Shown piece by piece: positions 23,811 through 31,454 of a DNA stretch of 36,759 nt. The notes under the pieces are model-generated. The model did no database searches and had not been told where the DNA came from. It was given only the letters and a program-made list of their open reading frames with translations. The position numbers and the translations under genes were made by a program. Source of the DNA: Candidatus Omnitrophota bacterium (GTDB taxonomy: Bacteria; Hinthialibacterota; Hinthialibacteria; Hinthialibacterales; JAKPRU01). Positions within the stretch are counted from its first letter, which is position 1. Each line of letters starts with the position of its first letter. The DNA lies in the NCBI GenBank assembly GCA_029568995.1, contig JAKPYU010000693.1, positions 1 through 36,759 of the forward strand, in the 5' to 3' direction.

Positions 23811-23922
23811 CGTCATTCCGAGGAGCGAAGCGACGTGGGAATCTCATCGTTGAAGCGCACAGGCACGAGATCGCCACGTTTCGGCTCCTTCGCAGACTCA
23901 GGAGCCGAAATTCGCGATGACG
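23811..23922. repeat. dispersed hairpin repeat, copy 3, at the prepilin start
   Basis: 112 bp starting CGTCATTCCGAGGAGCGAAG and ending TTCGCGATGACG, with inner arms TGGGAATCTC / GAGATCGCCA and a smaller hairpin GGCTCCTT / AGGAGCC. Same family as 5495-5598. Its GAGGAG and the GTG ten bases later are in frame with the pilin. Confidence 0.75.
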
Positions 23923-24635
23923 AAACGGGTACTCCTCCTGGGAAGAGGCGCTCTCTCTTCCAAAATACCGGGCCTGCCGGAGTCGCGCCCGCAAGAACGG
24001 CATCGAGTGAGCGAGTCGGATTCACTCTGATCGAGCTGCTGATTGTTGTAGCGATCATCGGCATTCTGGCGGGGATCGCCATTCCCAATTTCCTGTCCGC
24101 TCAATTGAGAGCCAGGGTTGCTCAGTGCAAGATGGATCTGCGGACAATCGGGCAGGCCGTCCATCAGTACCATCTCGATCACAACCGATTTCCCCAGCGT
24201 TTTGCGGACGAGCACAGCTTCTTTGCCCAGACCATTGCCCCCATGCTGACGACGCCGGTTGCGTACCTGTCGTCCCCATCGGTAAAAGATCCTTTCGGTC
24301 CTGTTGAGGAAGCCCCGGCTCCGACTGGGCTGGAAGAAAACAGATTCGTCACCAATCAACCGTTGCCTCGAAACAGCTATGTTTATGTTCCCTACCAGCT
24401 GTTCAGCCTGTGGCAGGCGAATCCGAAATTGGATCGGGATGCCTACCTGGTTGCGAGTATCGGACCGGACCGTGTGGACTCGGCCCTGGTGTATTTGCCG
24501 TTTCCCGAGATGCGGACTTTGCCGATTCCCTGCATCCAAGACACAGTCTATTCGCCGTCAAACGGTGTGATCAGCGGGGGCGATATCGGGCATTTTGGCG
24601 GCGCGGTTCCGCTGGGGGGTGGGATTGGAGGGTGA
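23835..24635 (+). CDS. type IV pilin-like / pseudopilin protein with repeat-derived leader
   Basis: The diagnostic part is VGFTLIELLIVVAIIGILAG followed by IAIPNFLSAQLRARVAQCKM, a class III prepilin signal with cleavage between Gly and Phe and the usual Glu at +5. The mature domain (about 205 residues) resembles GspG-like pseudopilins, with DLRTIGQAVHQYHLDHNRFP and a Gly-rich end. No ATG lies near the cleavage site. In-frame starts are GTG 23835 (GAGGAG 10 bases upstream, both inside the hairpin repeat), TTG 23850, and ATG 23733, which overlaps the anti-sigma gene. With GTG 23835 the leader is 62 residues, far longer than the usual 6-25. The gene follows the ECF/anti-sigma pair on the same strand and may be its target. 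Confidence 0.8.
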   Translation: MGISSLKRTGTRSPRFGSFADSGAEIRDDETGTPPGKRRSLFQNTGPAGVAPARTASSERVGFTLIELLIVVAIIGILAGIAIPNFLSAQLRARVAQCKMDLRTIGQAVHQYHLDHNRFPQRFADEHSFFAQTIAPMLTTPVAYLSSPSVKDPFGPVEEAPAPTGLEENRFVTNQPLPRNSYVYVPYQLFSLWQANPKLDRDAYLVASIGPDRVDSALVYLPFPEMRTLPIPCIQDTVYSPSNGVISGGDIGHFGGAVPLGGGIGG

Positions 24636-24753
24636 GAGACGGCGACCTCCCACAGAGACGCCTGTCCCACCGTAAAATCCATCATTCCAACCCTCTCCCT
24701 CCCGGAGCGAATTGGGACGAAAGGCTTGCCTTTAAACTCCTTGCAGACGTCCC

Positions 24754-24789
24754 CCCGTCCACCCTGTCCACACAGTCCACTTTGTCCAC
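24754..24789. repeat. 9-bp microrepeat, four NNNGTCCAC units
   Basis: CCCGTCCAC, CCTGTCCAC, ACAGTCCAC, TTTGTCCAC: four perfect tandem units with three free bases each, in the gap between the convergent pilin and histidine kinase genes (24636-24847), which holds no gene. Confidence 0.75.
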
Positions 24790-24847
24790 ACTTCTTTCAG
24801 GCCCCTGGGGGGGGGATCTTCGAGATGGACCGCAGGGTGAGCACACG

Positions 24848-26506
24848 CTAATGCGCAGGAACGGCGCTCTGATCCAGGTTCAGGACAGAAGAGAGCAGAT
24901 TCCGAAGGACATCCGTCCGCAGGTTTCGCTTGTCGATCACAGCGGCTGCGCGTTCCAGGAGGCGACGACGCTCCTCGGAGGTCAGGATCTTTCCGGTGAC
25001 GACAATCTGGGTGACCGCGTTCTTTCCCCACATGTTTTCGCAATAATGGAGAATCCGTTCCCCGTTGATCTGGGGAAGCATCAGGTCGACAAACAGAAAG
25101 TCGGGACGCTGTTCGGTTAGTCGCAATTGAGCATCCACACCCGAATAGGCTTTCCGAACTCGACAGTGGCCGACACACTCCAAAAACTCGCTCAGCATCT
25201 CCACCGTATATCGGTCATCATCCACCACCAATGCGTCGGGGATGCCGTTGCCGCCTGATGAACCGGATTCCTCTGCGAACGGTTGCACCCGAAGAACCGT
25301 CCCGGGCAGACGAAGTGTGAATACGGTCCCGCGCCCGACCTGGGTCTCGATCCCGATCTGTACACCCAGAAGATCCGAAAACTTCTTCACCATTGACAGC
25401 CCCAGGGCCGGGCCAAGGTCGCGACGGGTGAACGATCTCTGATGAGTCCGAAAGATCCCGAAGATGTCTTCGAGATACTCATGCTCAATCCCGATCCCGG
25501 TATCTCGCACCGCCAAAACCGCCGTTGTTCCATCCACTCGGATCGAAACCGTGACTTCGCCCCGTTCCGTAAACTTGGCTGCATTCCCAATCAGCACACG
25601 GACAATGTTGCCCAATTTCACCGGGTCCGTCCGGCAGACAATACATCGGTCTTCGGAAAGGACATCGCCTCGCAATCCCCTAGCCGACAGAACACTGCGA
25701 TAAGGCTCGAATTCCTCATGCACCAGGGAAACAAGATCCACATCCTCGTTCAGAACCGAAACCGCTCCCGCCTCCAGCCGGGACAACTCCAGCAACCGGG
25801 CAATCAACGATCTCAAATGAGAGGCATTGTTCTCCATCTTGTGCAAGATGATTTTGCGCTGGGATGGGGCCAATGAATCGTGAAGCTCATCATCCAACAG
25901 AATCCCGCAGTCTCCCTGGATAGCTTCCACCGGGGTGAGCAGGTCGTGTGACATGGAGGCCAGAAATTCCGACTTCAATCGCTGTGCCCGCGCCAATTCC
26001 TCGTTCTTGTCCTCTAATTCTCTGGCATAGTTCTCGGCTTCTTCCTTCAAGCGGACTCGTTCCGAGACATCCCTCAATATCGCCTGAACCACACTTCGGC
26101 CTCCGAACTCGATCAACGACGAGGAACTATCCACGAACCGCTGGGTCCCATCGCCACAAATAATTGAAAGTTCATAGGTTATGACATTTCCATTAATACG
26201 GTTTCTATCGAATTCCTGACGTAAGAGAGGCAACTCACTCGCGGGACAGAGATCCCACAGGCTCAGGTTCGCCAAGCTCGCCGCATTGTGGACAAGCAGG
26301 GTTTCCGCCCTGGAATTCCAATCCAGTATCCGGCCCGATTCCGGTTCCAGAATCAGAATGGCATCGTTGGCTTGTTCGAGGAGGGTACGGTACAGTTTGG
26401 CGACTTGTTCCAACCCGATGGCGGCGGCGATAGCCTTATCCCCATCCCCTGACGTGATGGCTCTCCTGAGCTCCTCCAAATGGTGCAGATATGACGGATG
26501 AGGCAC
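24848..26506 (-). CDS. cytoplasmic hybrid histidine kinase, PAS-HisKA-HATPase-REC
   Basis: 552 residues from a GTG at 26506. A PAS domain lies at about 38-150 (LLEQANDAILILEPESGRIL to ILRDVSERVRLKEEAE), then HisKA with H187 in SMSHDLLTPVEA, where the residue after the His is Asp instead of Glu. The HATPase has the N-box N308 in IGNAAKFTERG, the G1 box DTGIGI at 335-340, and a G2 box GPALGLSMVK that lacks one glycine of GxGLGL. A C-terminal receiver (about 424-545) has DD at 429-430, D474 and K526. No membrane span. It starts just after a strong sigma-70 promoter. Only a weak RBS is seen. Its target is unknown. Confidence 0.9.
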   Translation of the reverse strand: MPHPSYLHHLEELRRAITSGDGDKAIAAAIGLEQVAKLYRTLLEQANDAILILEPESGRILDWNSRAETLLVHNAASLANLSLWDLCPASELPLLRQEFDRNRINGNVITYELSIICGDGTQRFVDSSSSLIEFGGRSVVQAILRDVSERVRLKEEAENYARELEDKNEELARAQRLKSEFLASMSHDLLTPVEAIQGDCGILLDDELHDSLAPSQRKIILHKMENNASHLRSLIARLLELSRLEAGAVSVLNEDVDLVSLVHEEFEPYRSVLSARGLRGDVLSEDRCIVCRTDPVKLGNIVRVLIGNAAKFTERGEVTVSIRVDGTTAVLAVRDTGIGIEHEYLEDIFGIFRTHQRSFTRRDLGPALGLSMVKKFSDLLGVQIGIETQVGRGTVFTLRLPGTVLRVQPFAEESGSSGGNGIPDALVVDDDRYTVEMLSEFLECVGHCRVRKAYSGVDAQLRLTEQRPDFLFVDLMLPQINGERILHYCENMWGKNAVTQIVVTGKILTSEERRRLLERAAAVIDKRNLRTDVLRNLLSSVLNLDQSAVPAH

Positions 26507-26541
26507 TGGCCAGCAATCCCGGTGTTGTTACATTTCTTTCT

Positions 26542-26570
26542 ATTATACCGTGCACAAGTCCTTGCGTCAA
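26542..26570 (-). promoter_or_regulatory. sigma-70 promoter of the hybrid kinase gene
   Basis: On the minus strand TTGACG, exactly 17 bases, then TATAAT, a near-consensus promoter. Transcription would start near 26535, about 30 bases before the GTG at 26506. It lies in the divergent gap with the transglutaminase-like gene. Confidence 0.75.
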
Positions 26571-26725
26571 AGGGATTTGGTAACTAAATTTCATCGGAAT
26601 CGTTTCTCCGGACCTGTTCCGATAATGCACCATCAACCGTTTGTACGTGCATCATGGCCAGCTGGATCGGATCTCTTCTAAAGGCCCTCAGAATCTCATA
26701 TTATGAACCAGGAGGCGCGCATCCC

Positions 26726-28342
26726 ATGTCATCCGACAACTCTCACCGTCCCTCACGCCCGCCGCGAACCCGGAGAGATATCTTCCTGCCGTTGCTGAGC
26801 TTAGGTGCGATGGTCGCCGTTCTGCTTCTTGTCTACTGGGGCCGCGAACGAAACGAAAGACGCCTGCAACCATCTCATTCTACTCGAGTTGATATCAAGG
26901 CCGTATTCGATGAATCCTCCTACACCCAAAAATATGTCGAGATCGCCCGGCTGACAAACAGCCTCGAATACGACGCCGCTTTGAAAGCGCTGGATGGAAT
27001 TTCAACCGATACCGTTCATGACCTGTTTATCCGTGGAATACTGATGGCCTGGATAGGGCAGGATGAGAAATCCGCATCCCTTCTTACTCAGGCGGCGAAA
27101 TGGGTTCCTCTTCCCGCAGCCAATCCCGTTCTTGTCCGTCATGAGGCCAGATGGAACCTCAAACCCGACGTTGTCAACAGTGCGGTTTTCAGTGTTGAGG
27201 ATTCTCAATATCTCCGCCGCTGTCATTTCATGCAACGTATTGCGGATCGACTCGTCGAAGGGTGCATGACAGATCAGGAGAAAGCCGAAAGACTCCTGGA
27301 ATGGGTCTTTCTTCATGTTGCCTTTCTGGAGCCGGATGTCGTCAATGTGGGAGCGGTAGATGTTCTGATGCGCGGATTCGGTGTCTGCGACCGGTCGGCG
27401 TGGGTGCTTTCTCTTCTTTGTGAACGGGCGGGGCTGGACTCGGTCATCGTTCTGCTTGGAGAACCGGAGATCGCAGGCGCTACCGAGGCCAAGATCCGGT
27501 CCAGCCATACCCTGTGCGGGATTCGTGCGTCGGATCGATGGCTTCTATGCGATACCGTCCATGGCTCCCTGGTTTCATTTGAAGATACAGGTGAGCAGGC
27601 AACCCTGGCCTCGATCCGGCAGCGTCTCCTTGTGGAACCTGACAATGCACTTTTGAAGGAGCAATTCGAGGGCTATCTTCGCGCGGGAGTCGGTGCGGCT
27701 TGTCAGGCCGAGGGAGTCTTCCCGAAGTACCAACTATTGGAGCCGTATATCCGCATTCTGCCTCCCCATCCTTCGGTCTATGTCGATCCGGACCGGCTCC
27801 AGCAAATGGTTGCCGATTCGGTTACGATCGAGGACGGTACAGCTACAAATCCGGCGGGAATCTGGGATTATCCGTTCCATTCTTTCGCATCCTATCGAGA
27901 CCCGGCATTTCTGAAAAAGCGGCAAGAGGCTCATGCAAATCTGCTGAGCTACCAGAATGCACGGATTCTCCAGTTGCTCGGTCATCCGAGCGAGGCGTTG
28001 CAGGCCTATCTCAAGGCCTCGGAGAGTAGTTCTCCTTCGGCGGCGGAGGATATTCTCTATTTCATGGCGCAATGCCACTATGAAACAGGTGATACCACCA
28101 ATGCCGAGAAAAGCCTTTCGATTTATATTCAGAAGTATCCCCAGGGACGCTGGCGGACGTATGCTCTTTATCAATTGGCGCGTGTTGAGGAGGAAATGAA
28201 TCAATCCGAGATTGCGGCGAGGCTGTATCGCACCATCGACTCATTTCGGATTGCCCGAAACCGCGCCGAGCGCCTCGAATGTTTGCTATCTGCCGCCTCC
28301 GCCTCCGTTCCTTCTGTCACAACGACCACCACACAACATTAG
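26726..28342 (+). CDS. membrane-anchored transglutaminase-like protein with TPR-like tail
   Basis: From ATG 26726 (GGAGG 10 bases upstream) the product has 538 residues. A basic N-terminus and one span (DIFLPLLSLGAMVAVLLLVY, about 18-38) anchor it with the bulk outside. Residues about 160-285 match the transglutaminase-like fold: C221 in RGFGVCDRSAWVLSLLCERA, H261 in SSHTLCGI, and D276 in RWLLCDTVHG, giving a Cys-His-Asp triad with the right order and spacing. Residues about 415-520 are helical TPR-like (YQNARILQLLGHPSEALQAY, YFMAQCHYETGDTTNAEKSL). Such proteins may be proteases or cross-linking enzymes. An upstream ATG at 26654 would add 24 residues. Its stop overlaps that of the convergent kinase by 3 bp. 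Confidence 0.75.
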   Translation: MSSDNSHRPSRPPRTRRDIFLPLLSLGAMVAVLLLVYWGRERNERRLQPSHSTRVDIKAVFDESSYTQKYVEIARLTNSLEYDAALKALDGISTDTVHDLFIRGILMAWIGQDEKSASLLTQAAKWVPLPAANPVLVRHEARWNLKPDVVNSAVFSVEDSQYLRRCHFMQRIADRLVEGCMTDQEKAERLLEWVFLHVAFLEPDVVNVGAVDVLMRGFGVCDRSAWVLSLLCERAGLDSVIVLLGEPEIAGATEAKIRSSHTLCGIRASDRWLLCDTVHGSLVSFEDTGEQATLASIRQRLLVEPDNALLKEQFEGYLRAGVGAACQAEGVFPKYQLLEPYIRILPPHPSVYVDPDRLQQMVADSVTIEDGTATNPAGIWDYPFHSFASYRDPAFLKKRQEAHANLLSYQNARILQLLGHPSEALQAYLKASESSSPSAAEDILYFMAQCHYETGDTTNAEKSLSIYIQKYPQGRWRTYALYQLARVEEEMNQSEIAARLYRTIDSFRIARNRAERLECLLSAASASVPSVTTTTTQH

Positions 28343-30318
28343 GATCTGCGACCAACCTCCTGGTTCCCTATCACACGGCGGATGGCACGAGCCAATACCA
28401 TCTCGTCAAAGGGCTTCTTGAGGACCTCGCAGATACCGGACATCTGGATATTCTGTCCCATGAGACTTTCCCCGTATCCCGTGCAAAGCAGAATGGGAAT
28501 CCCCGGTCGTATTTTAGAAATCTCCTTGGCCAATTCGATCCCCGTCAAGTGCGGCATGGTTTGGTCGGTCACGATCACATCGAACGCCGAGGGATTGGCT
28601 CGGAATGTATCCAGAGCATCAGTACTGCTTTTGTAGCCGTTCACCCGGTATCCCATATCCCCCAGGGAATGCTCGGCCAGGTTTACGATCAATTGTTCAT
28701 CATCCACGACCAGAATCCGCTCCGTACCCAGTGGAGCGTCGATTTCAATGTCTTCGATCACCGACGTCGTAGATTCCACTGTGTGTACCGGAAGGAATAC
28801 CTCGAAGGTTGAGCCGTGTCCGACTGTGCTGTCGGCGAGGACCGCTCCGCCGTGGATCTTGACAATTCCATGGACCATCGCCAGGCCCAGTCCAGTCCCT
28901 TCTCCCGCACTCTTGGTTGTGAAATAGGGTTCGAAAATTCTTAGCAGAGTAGATTGATCCATACCGTGTCCGGTATCGCAGACTCGCAGAACCACATACG
29001 GACCGGGATGCAGGTCGGGATGCTCTTCCACCAACTCCGGTTCCACAATGACTTCGACCAGGCTGACTTCCAGCTCTCCGCCGTGGTCCCGCATCGCGTG
29101 GTAAGCGTTGATGCACAGATTCATGAGAACCTGGTGAATCTGCGTGGGATTCGCTACGACCGCAGGACAACCGGGATCGACCTGGGTCCGAACCTCGATC
29201 GTGGAGGGCAGGGAACCGCGCAGGAGCTTCATCACTTCCTTCACCACGGGCTGCAGCTGAATCGGTCGCATATCCTTCTGCGACTGACGGCTGAACGTAA
29301 GCATCTCCTGGACCACTTCCGCCGCACGCTGGCCCGCCTGATCCACCTTTTCGAGGTGCTTATGGGCGACGGATTCCGGCGGCAGCTTCTTCATGGCCAG
29401 ATGCGTATATCCGAGTACCGCCTGCAGGATGTTGTTAAAGTCATGCGCAATGCCTCCCGCCAGGCACCCGATGGCTTCCATTTTCTGCGCCTGACGCAGC
29501 AGATCCGCCAGCTCCGCCTTCTCTTCCTCCGCCCGCTTCCGCTCCGTGATATCCCGCGCGATGCTCAGCACTGCGTATTCTCCCTGGTACTCAAACAGGC
29601 GGCTGTTGATTTCCACCGGAATGGTCTTGCCTTCCCTCGACACATGAATCGTCTCGTAAAATGTGTTCTGCGATTCCTTTAGATTCGCCAGCGACTGCGA
29701 AATGGTTTCGGAATATTCTCGGGGACTGAGATTCAGGAAATTCCTTTCCAGGAGATCCTCGCGACTGTACCCCAGATATTCATGGGCACGCTGGTTGCAT
29801 TCGATTAATTTCCCATCGGGATAATGGATGAAAATCGCATCGCCTGCGAAATTGAAGAGGATCCTGAATTTTTCTTCCGATCGGCGCAGTTCTTCGGTGA
29901 GCTCCCGTTCGGATATCTCCAATTCCATTAACAGCTGTGCGCGCAGCAATTCCGCCGCTTTCTCCGTTTCGATCTGATCCATTTTGAATCGAAGACGGTT
30001 GATCTCGAGACTCTGGTTCCCGGTGCGTTTCTGAAGCCGTTCGTTTTCTGTTTTCCAAATCCACCTTTGGTAACAGATCACCGCGAGAAGTGCCGCCCAA
30101 GCCGGCACCATGGCCCAGAGCAGATAGCCCGCAAGGCCGGATGGCTCGGAATCGGAGAGATCCCGGTTCGACTCGATATTCGCGAGGATTCCTGACCCAT
30201 CCGGGGCGGTTGCCACAGTCAGTTCCGGAAGGAACAGGCCGACGCTTTTCATGGCACAGGCCGGACCGACGATCGAAGCCCAGACCAGAAACGGGACAAA
30301 GATTCTGAGTATTTTCAT
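28339..30318 (-). CDS. membrane hybrid histidine kinase, PAS-HisKA-HATPase-REC
   Basis: From ATG 30318 the product has 659 residues: a signal-like N-terminus (MKILRIFVPFLVWASIVGPA), a short periplasmic part, a span at about 61-85, a coiled coil, a PAS domain (about 148-262), HisKA with H292 in GGIAHDFNNILQAVLGY, HATPase with N404, DTGHGM at 448-453 and GEGTGLGLAMV, and a receiver with DD at 539-540, D585 and K635. The GIAHDFNN signature marks the HDxN group of kinases. It starts 19 bp after the stop of the unknown gene upstream, in a same-strand run with the RsbU-like phosphatase. An upstream TTG at 30354 overlaps that gene and is less likely. Confidence 0.92.
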   Translation of the reverse strand: MKILRIFVPFLVWASIVGPACAMKSVGLFLPELTVATAPDGSGILANIESNRDLSDSEPSGLAGYLLWAMVPAWAALLAVICYQRWIWKTENERLQKRTGNQSLEINRLRFKMDQIETEKAAELLRAQLLMELEISERELTEELRRSEEKFRILFNFAGDAIFIHYPDGKLIECNQRAHEYLGYSREDLLERNFLNLSPREYSETISQSLANLKESQNTFYETIHVSREGKTIPVEINSRLFEYQGEYAVLSIARDITERKRAEEEKAELADLLRQAQKMEAIGCLAGGIAHDFNNILQAVLGYTHLAMKKLPPESVAHKHLEKVDQAGQRAAEVVQEMLTFSRQSQKDMRPIQLQPVVKEVMKLLRGSLPSTIEVRTQVDPGCPAVVANPTQIHQVLMNLCINAYHAMRDHGGELEVSLVEVIVEPELVEEHPDLHPGPYVVLRVCDTGHGMDQSTLLRIFEPYFTTKSAGEGTGLGLAMVHGIVKIHGGAVLADSTVGHGSTFEVFLPVHTVESTTSVIEDIEIDAPLGTERILVVDDEQLIVNLAEHSLGDMGYRVNGYKSSTDALDTFRANPSAFDVIVTDQTMPHLTGIELAKEISKIRPGIPILLCTGYGESLMGQNIQMSGICEVLKKPFDEMVLARAIRRVIGNQEVGRRS

Positions 30319-30337
30319 GGTTATCTCTGAAAAAGGA

Positions 30338-31222
30338 CTACGCTTTTTTCCCAAGATCTTTTGCTATCACCATTCGGCTTCCGTTTCGGTTCGATTGGAC
30401 GAGATTGGGGCGGTCCTTCGATACCCCTTGCTCTGAAGCGCCTGGTGAATCGTTTCGTTTACTCATTTCTTTCAATGTGTTGACCGTGTTTCGGATCTCC
30501 TCTCGATGAGCATCCAGTCGATGGATGCCTTCGTACGATGCTTCCAGGCTCGCAATGCCTCTCAACAGAATCTCCATCAGGTCTTCCATGGGAAGATCCA
30601 GGTCAGGCAGATCCTCGTGGGTCGGGATCGTGACATGCAGCTTCTTGAGGAGGGCGCGCACCTTTTCAATCGCCTTATTGTCCTTGATTTGAACGGCAAT
30701 TTGTGTGAGCTGATCCGCCATTTTCATCGCGTATTTCACGAGGAATATCCGCCGGACTTCCAGGATATCGTCCCAATTCCAGGCCATTTCAATCCGGCAT
30801 TGGAGAGATTCGGACACATCTCTTTGCACCAGTGGAAGCGATTTGTTCCGTCGCAACACATCCGGTTCGCTTTTCAATCGCATGAGGAATTCGATCAAGG
30901 CATGCAAAGTATGCGCACAGTGCCGATCATCCAATTCCGCCGAGTATTGCTTCAGAAGCGGATCGTGTTGTCTCCCCAGGTGGATTTTGTGATCCGCGGA
31001 TTGAAGCGAATTGCGCAGAACGGAGGCGCGGTCCAGTTGTCCTTTGACCCGCTCCAGGTAGTCCCGGATTGTCGTAGCGTCCGCCAGCTTCTGCGTCTCC
31101 GGACTGTGCAGCATTTGTGTAGCGATATTGGCTTCCTGCTGAATTGTGCCGTGGATCAGTTGCGCCTGGCCGGTCAAGAGAATCTCGCCGACATCGTTGG
31201 GAACGCCAGACGTCGATACCAT
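30338..31222 (-). CDS. hypothetical helical protein between phosphatase and kinase
   Basis: A 294-residue protein from an ATG with AAGGAG 8 bases upstream. I do not recognise the family. It has no signal peptide or membrane span and is predicted helical throughout, with charged amphipathic stretches such as TTIRDYLERVKGQLDRASVL, VRRIFLVKYAMKMADQLTQI and IASLEASYEGIHRLDAHREE. The N-terminus is MVSTSGVPNDVGEILLTGQA; the C-terminal 40 residues are basic and probably disordered. It lies between the RsbU-like phosphatase and the hybrid kinase on the same strand, so a linking or scaffold role in that signalling unit is possible. That is inference from position only. Confidence 0.7.
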   Translation of the reverse strand: MVSTSGVPNDVGEILLTGQAQLIHGTIQQEANIATQMLHSPETQKLADATTIRDYLERVKGQLDRASVLRNSLQSADHKIHLGRQHDPLLKQYSAELDDRHCAHTLHALIEFLMRLKSEPDVLRRNKSLPLVQRDVSESLQCRIEMAWNWDDILEVRRIFLVKYAMKMADQLTQIAVQIKDNKAIEKVRALLKKLHVTIPTHEDLPDLDLPMEDLMEILLRGIASLEASYEGIHRLDAHREEIRNTVNTLKEMSKRNDSPGASEQGVSKDRPNLVQSNRNGSRMVIAKDLGKKA

Positions 31223-31312
31223 CTCCGTGCTCCTTTCCGGGAGATCACAAACGTCCAGACTCCGGGAATGACTCGGATTCCCGGTCCCTCAACCGCTCAA
31301 CGCATTCAGTCG

Positions 31313-31420
31313 GGAGCCTGATGAATGACAAGGATCGTCAATCTGTCGCGTGTAGAGGCGCCACCGCGAAACGCTTCCCGGATCCGAATCAGCTCGTCGG
31401 CAGTCTCCTGTGCAGTATGA
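31313..31420 (-). pseudogene. decayed partial duplicate of the RsbU-like gene 3' end
   Basis: Read on the minus strand this region encodes AQETADELIRIREAFRGGAS, then TRDRLTILVIHQAPD and a stop. This closely matches the last 35 residues of the adjacent gene (AQETVDELIQTWELFRGDAP, MRDDLTILVIRYVPD). The similarity continues downstream of both stop codons (CCCTCAACCGCTC at about 31287 and 31437). No start or upstream part of the gene is present, so it is a tandem remnant. Confidence 0.75.
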
Positions 31421-31454
31421 TTCCGATTCTCAATCCCTCAACCGCTCGACACAT

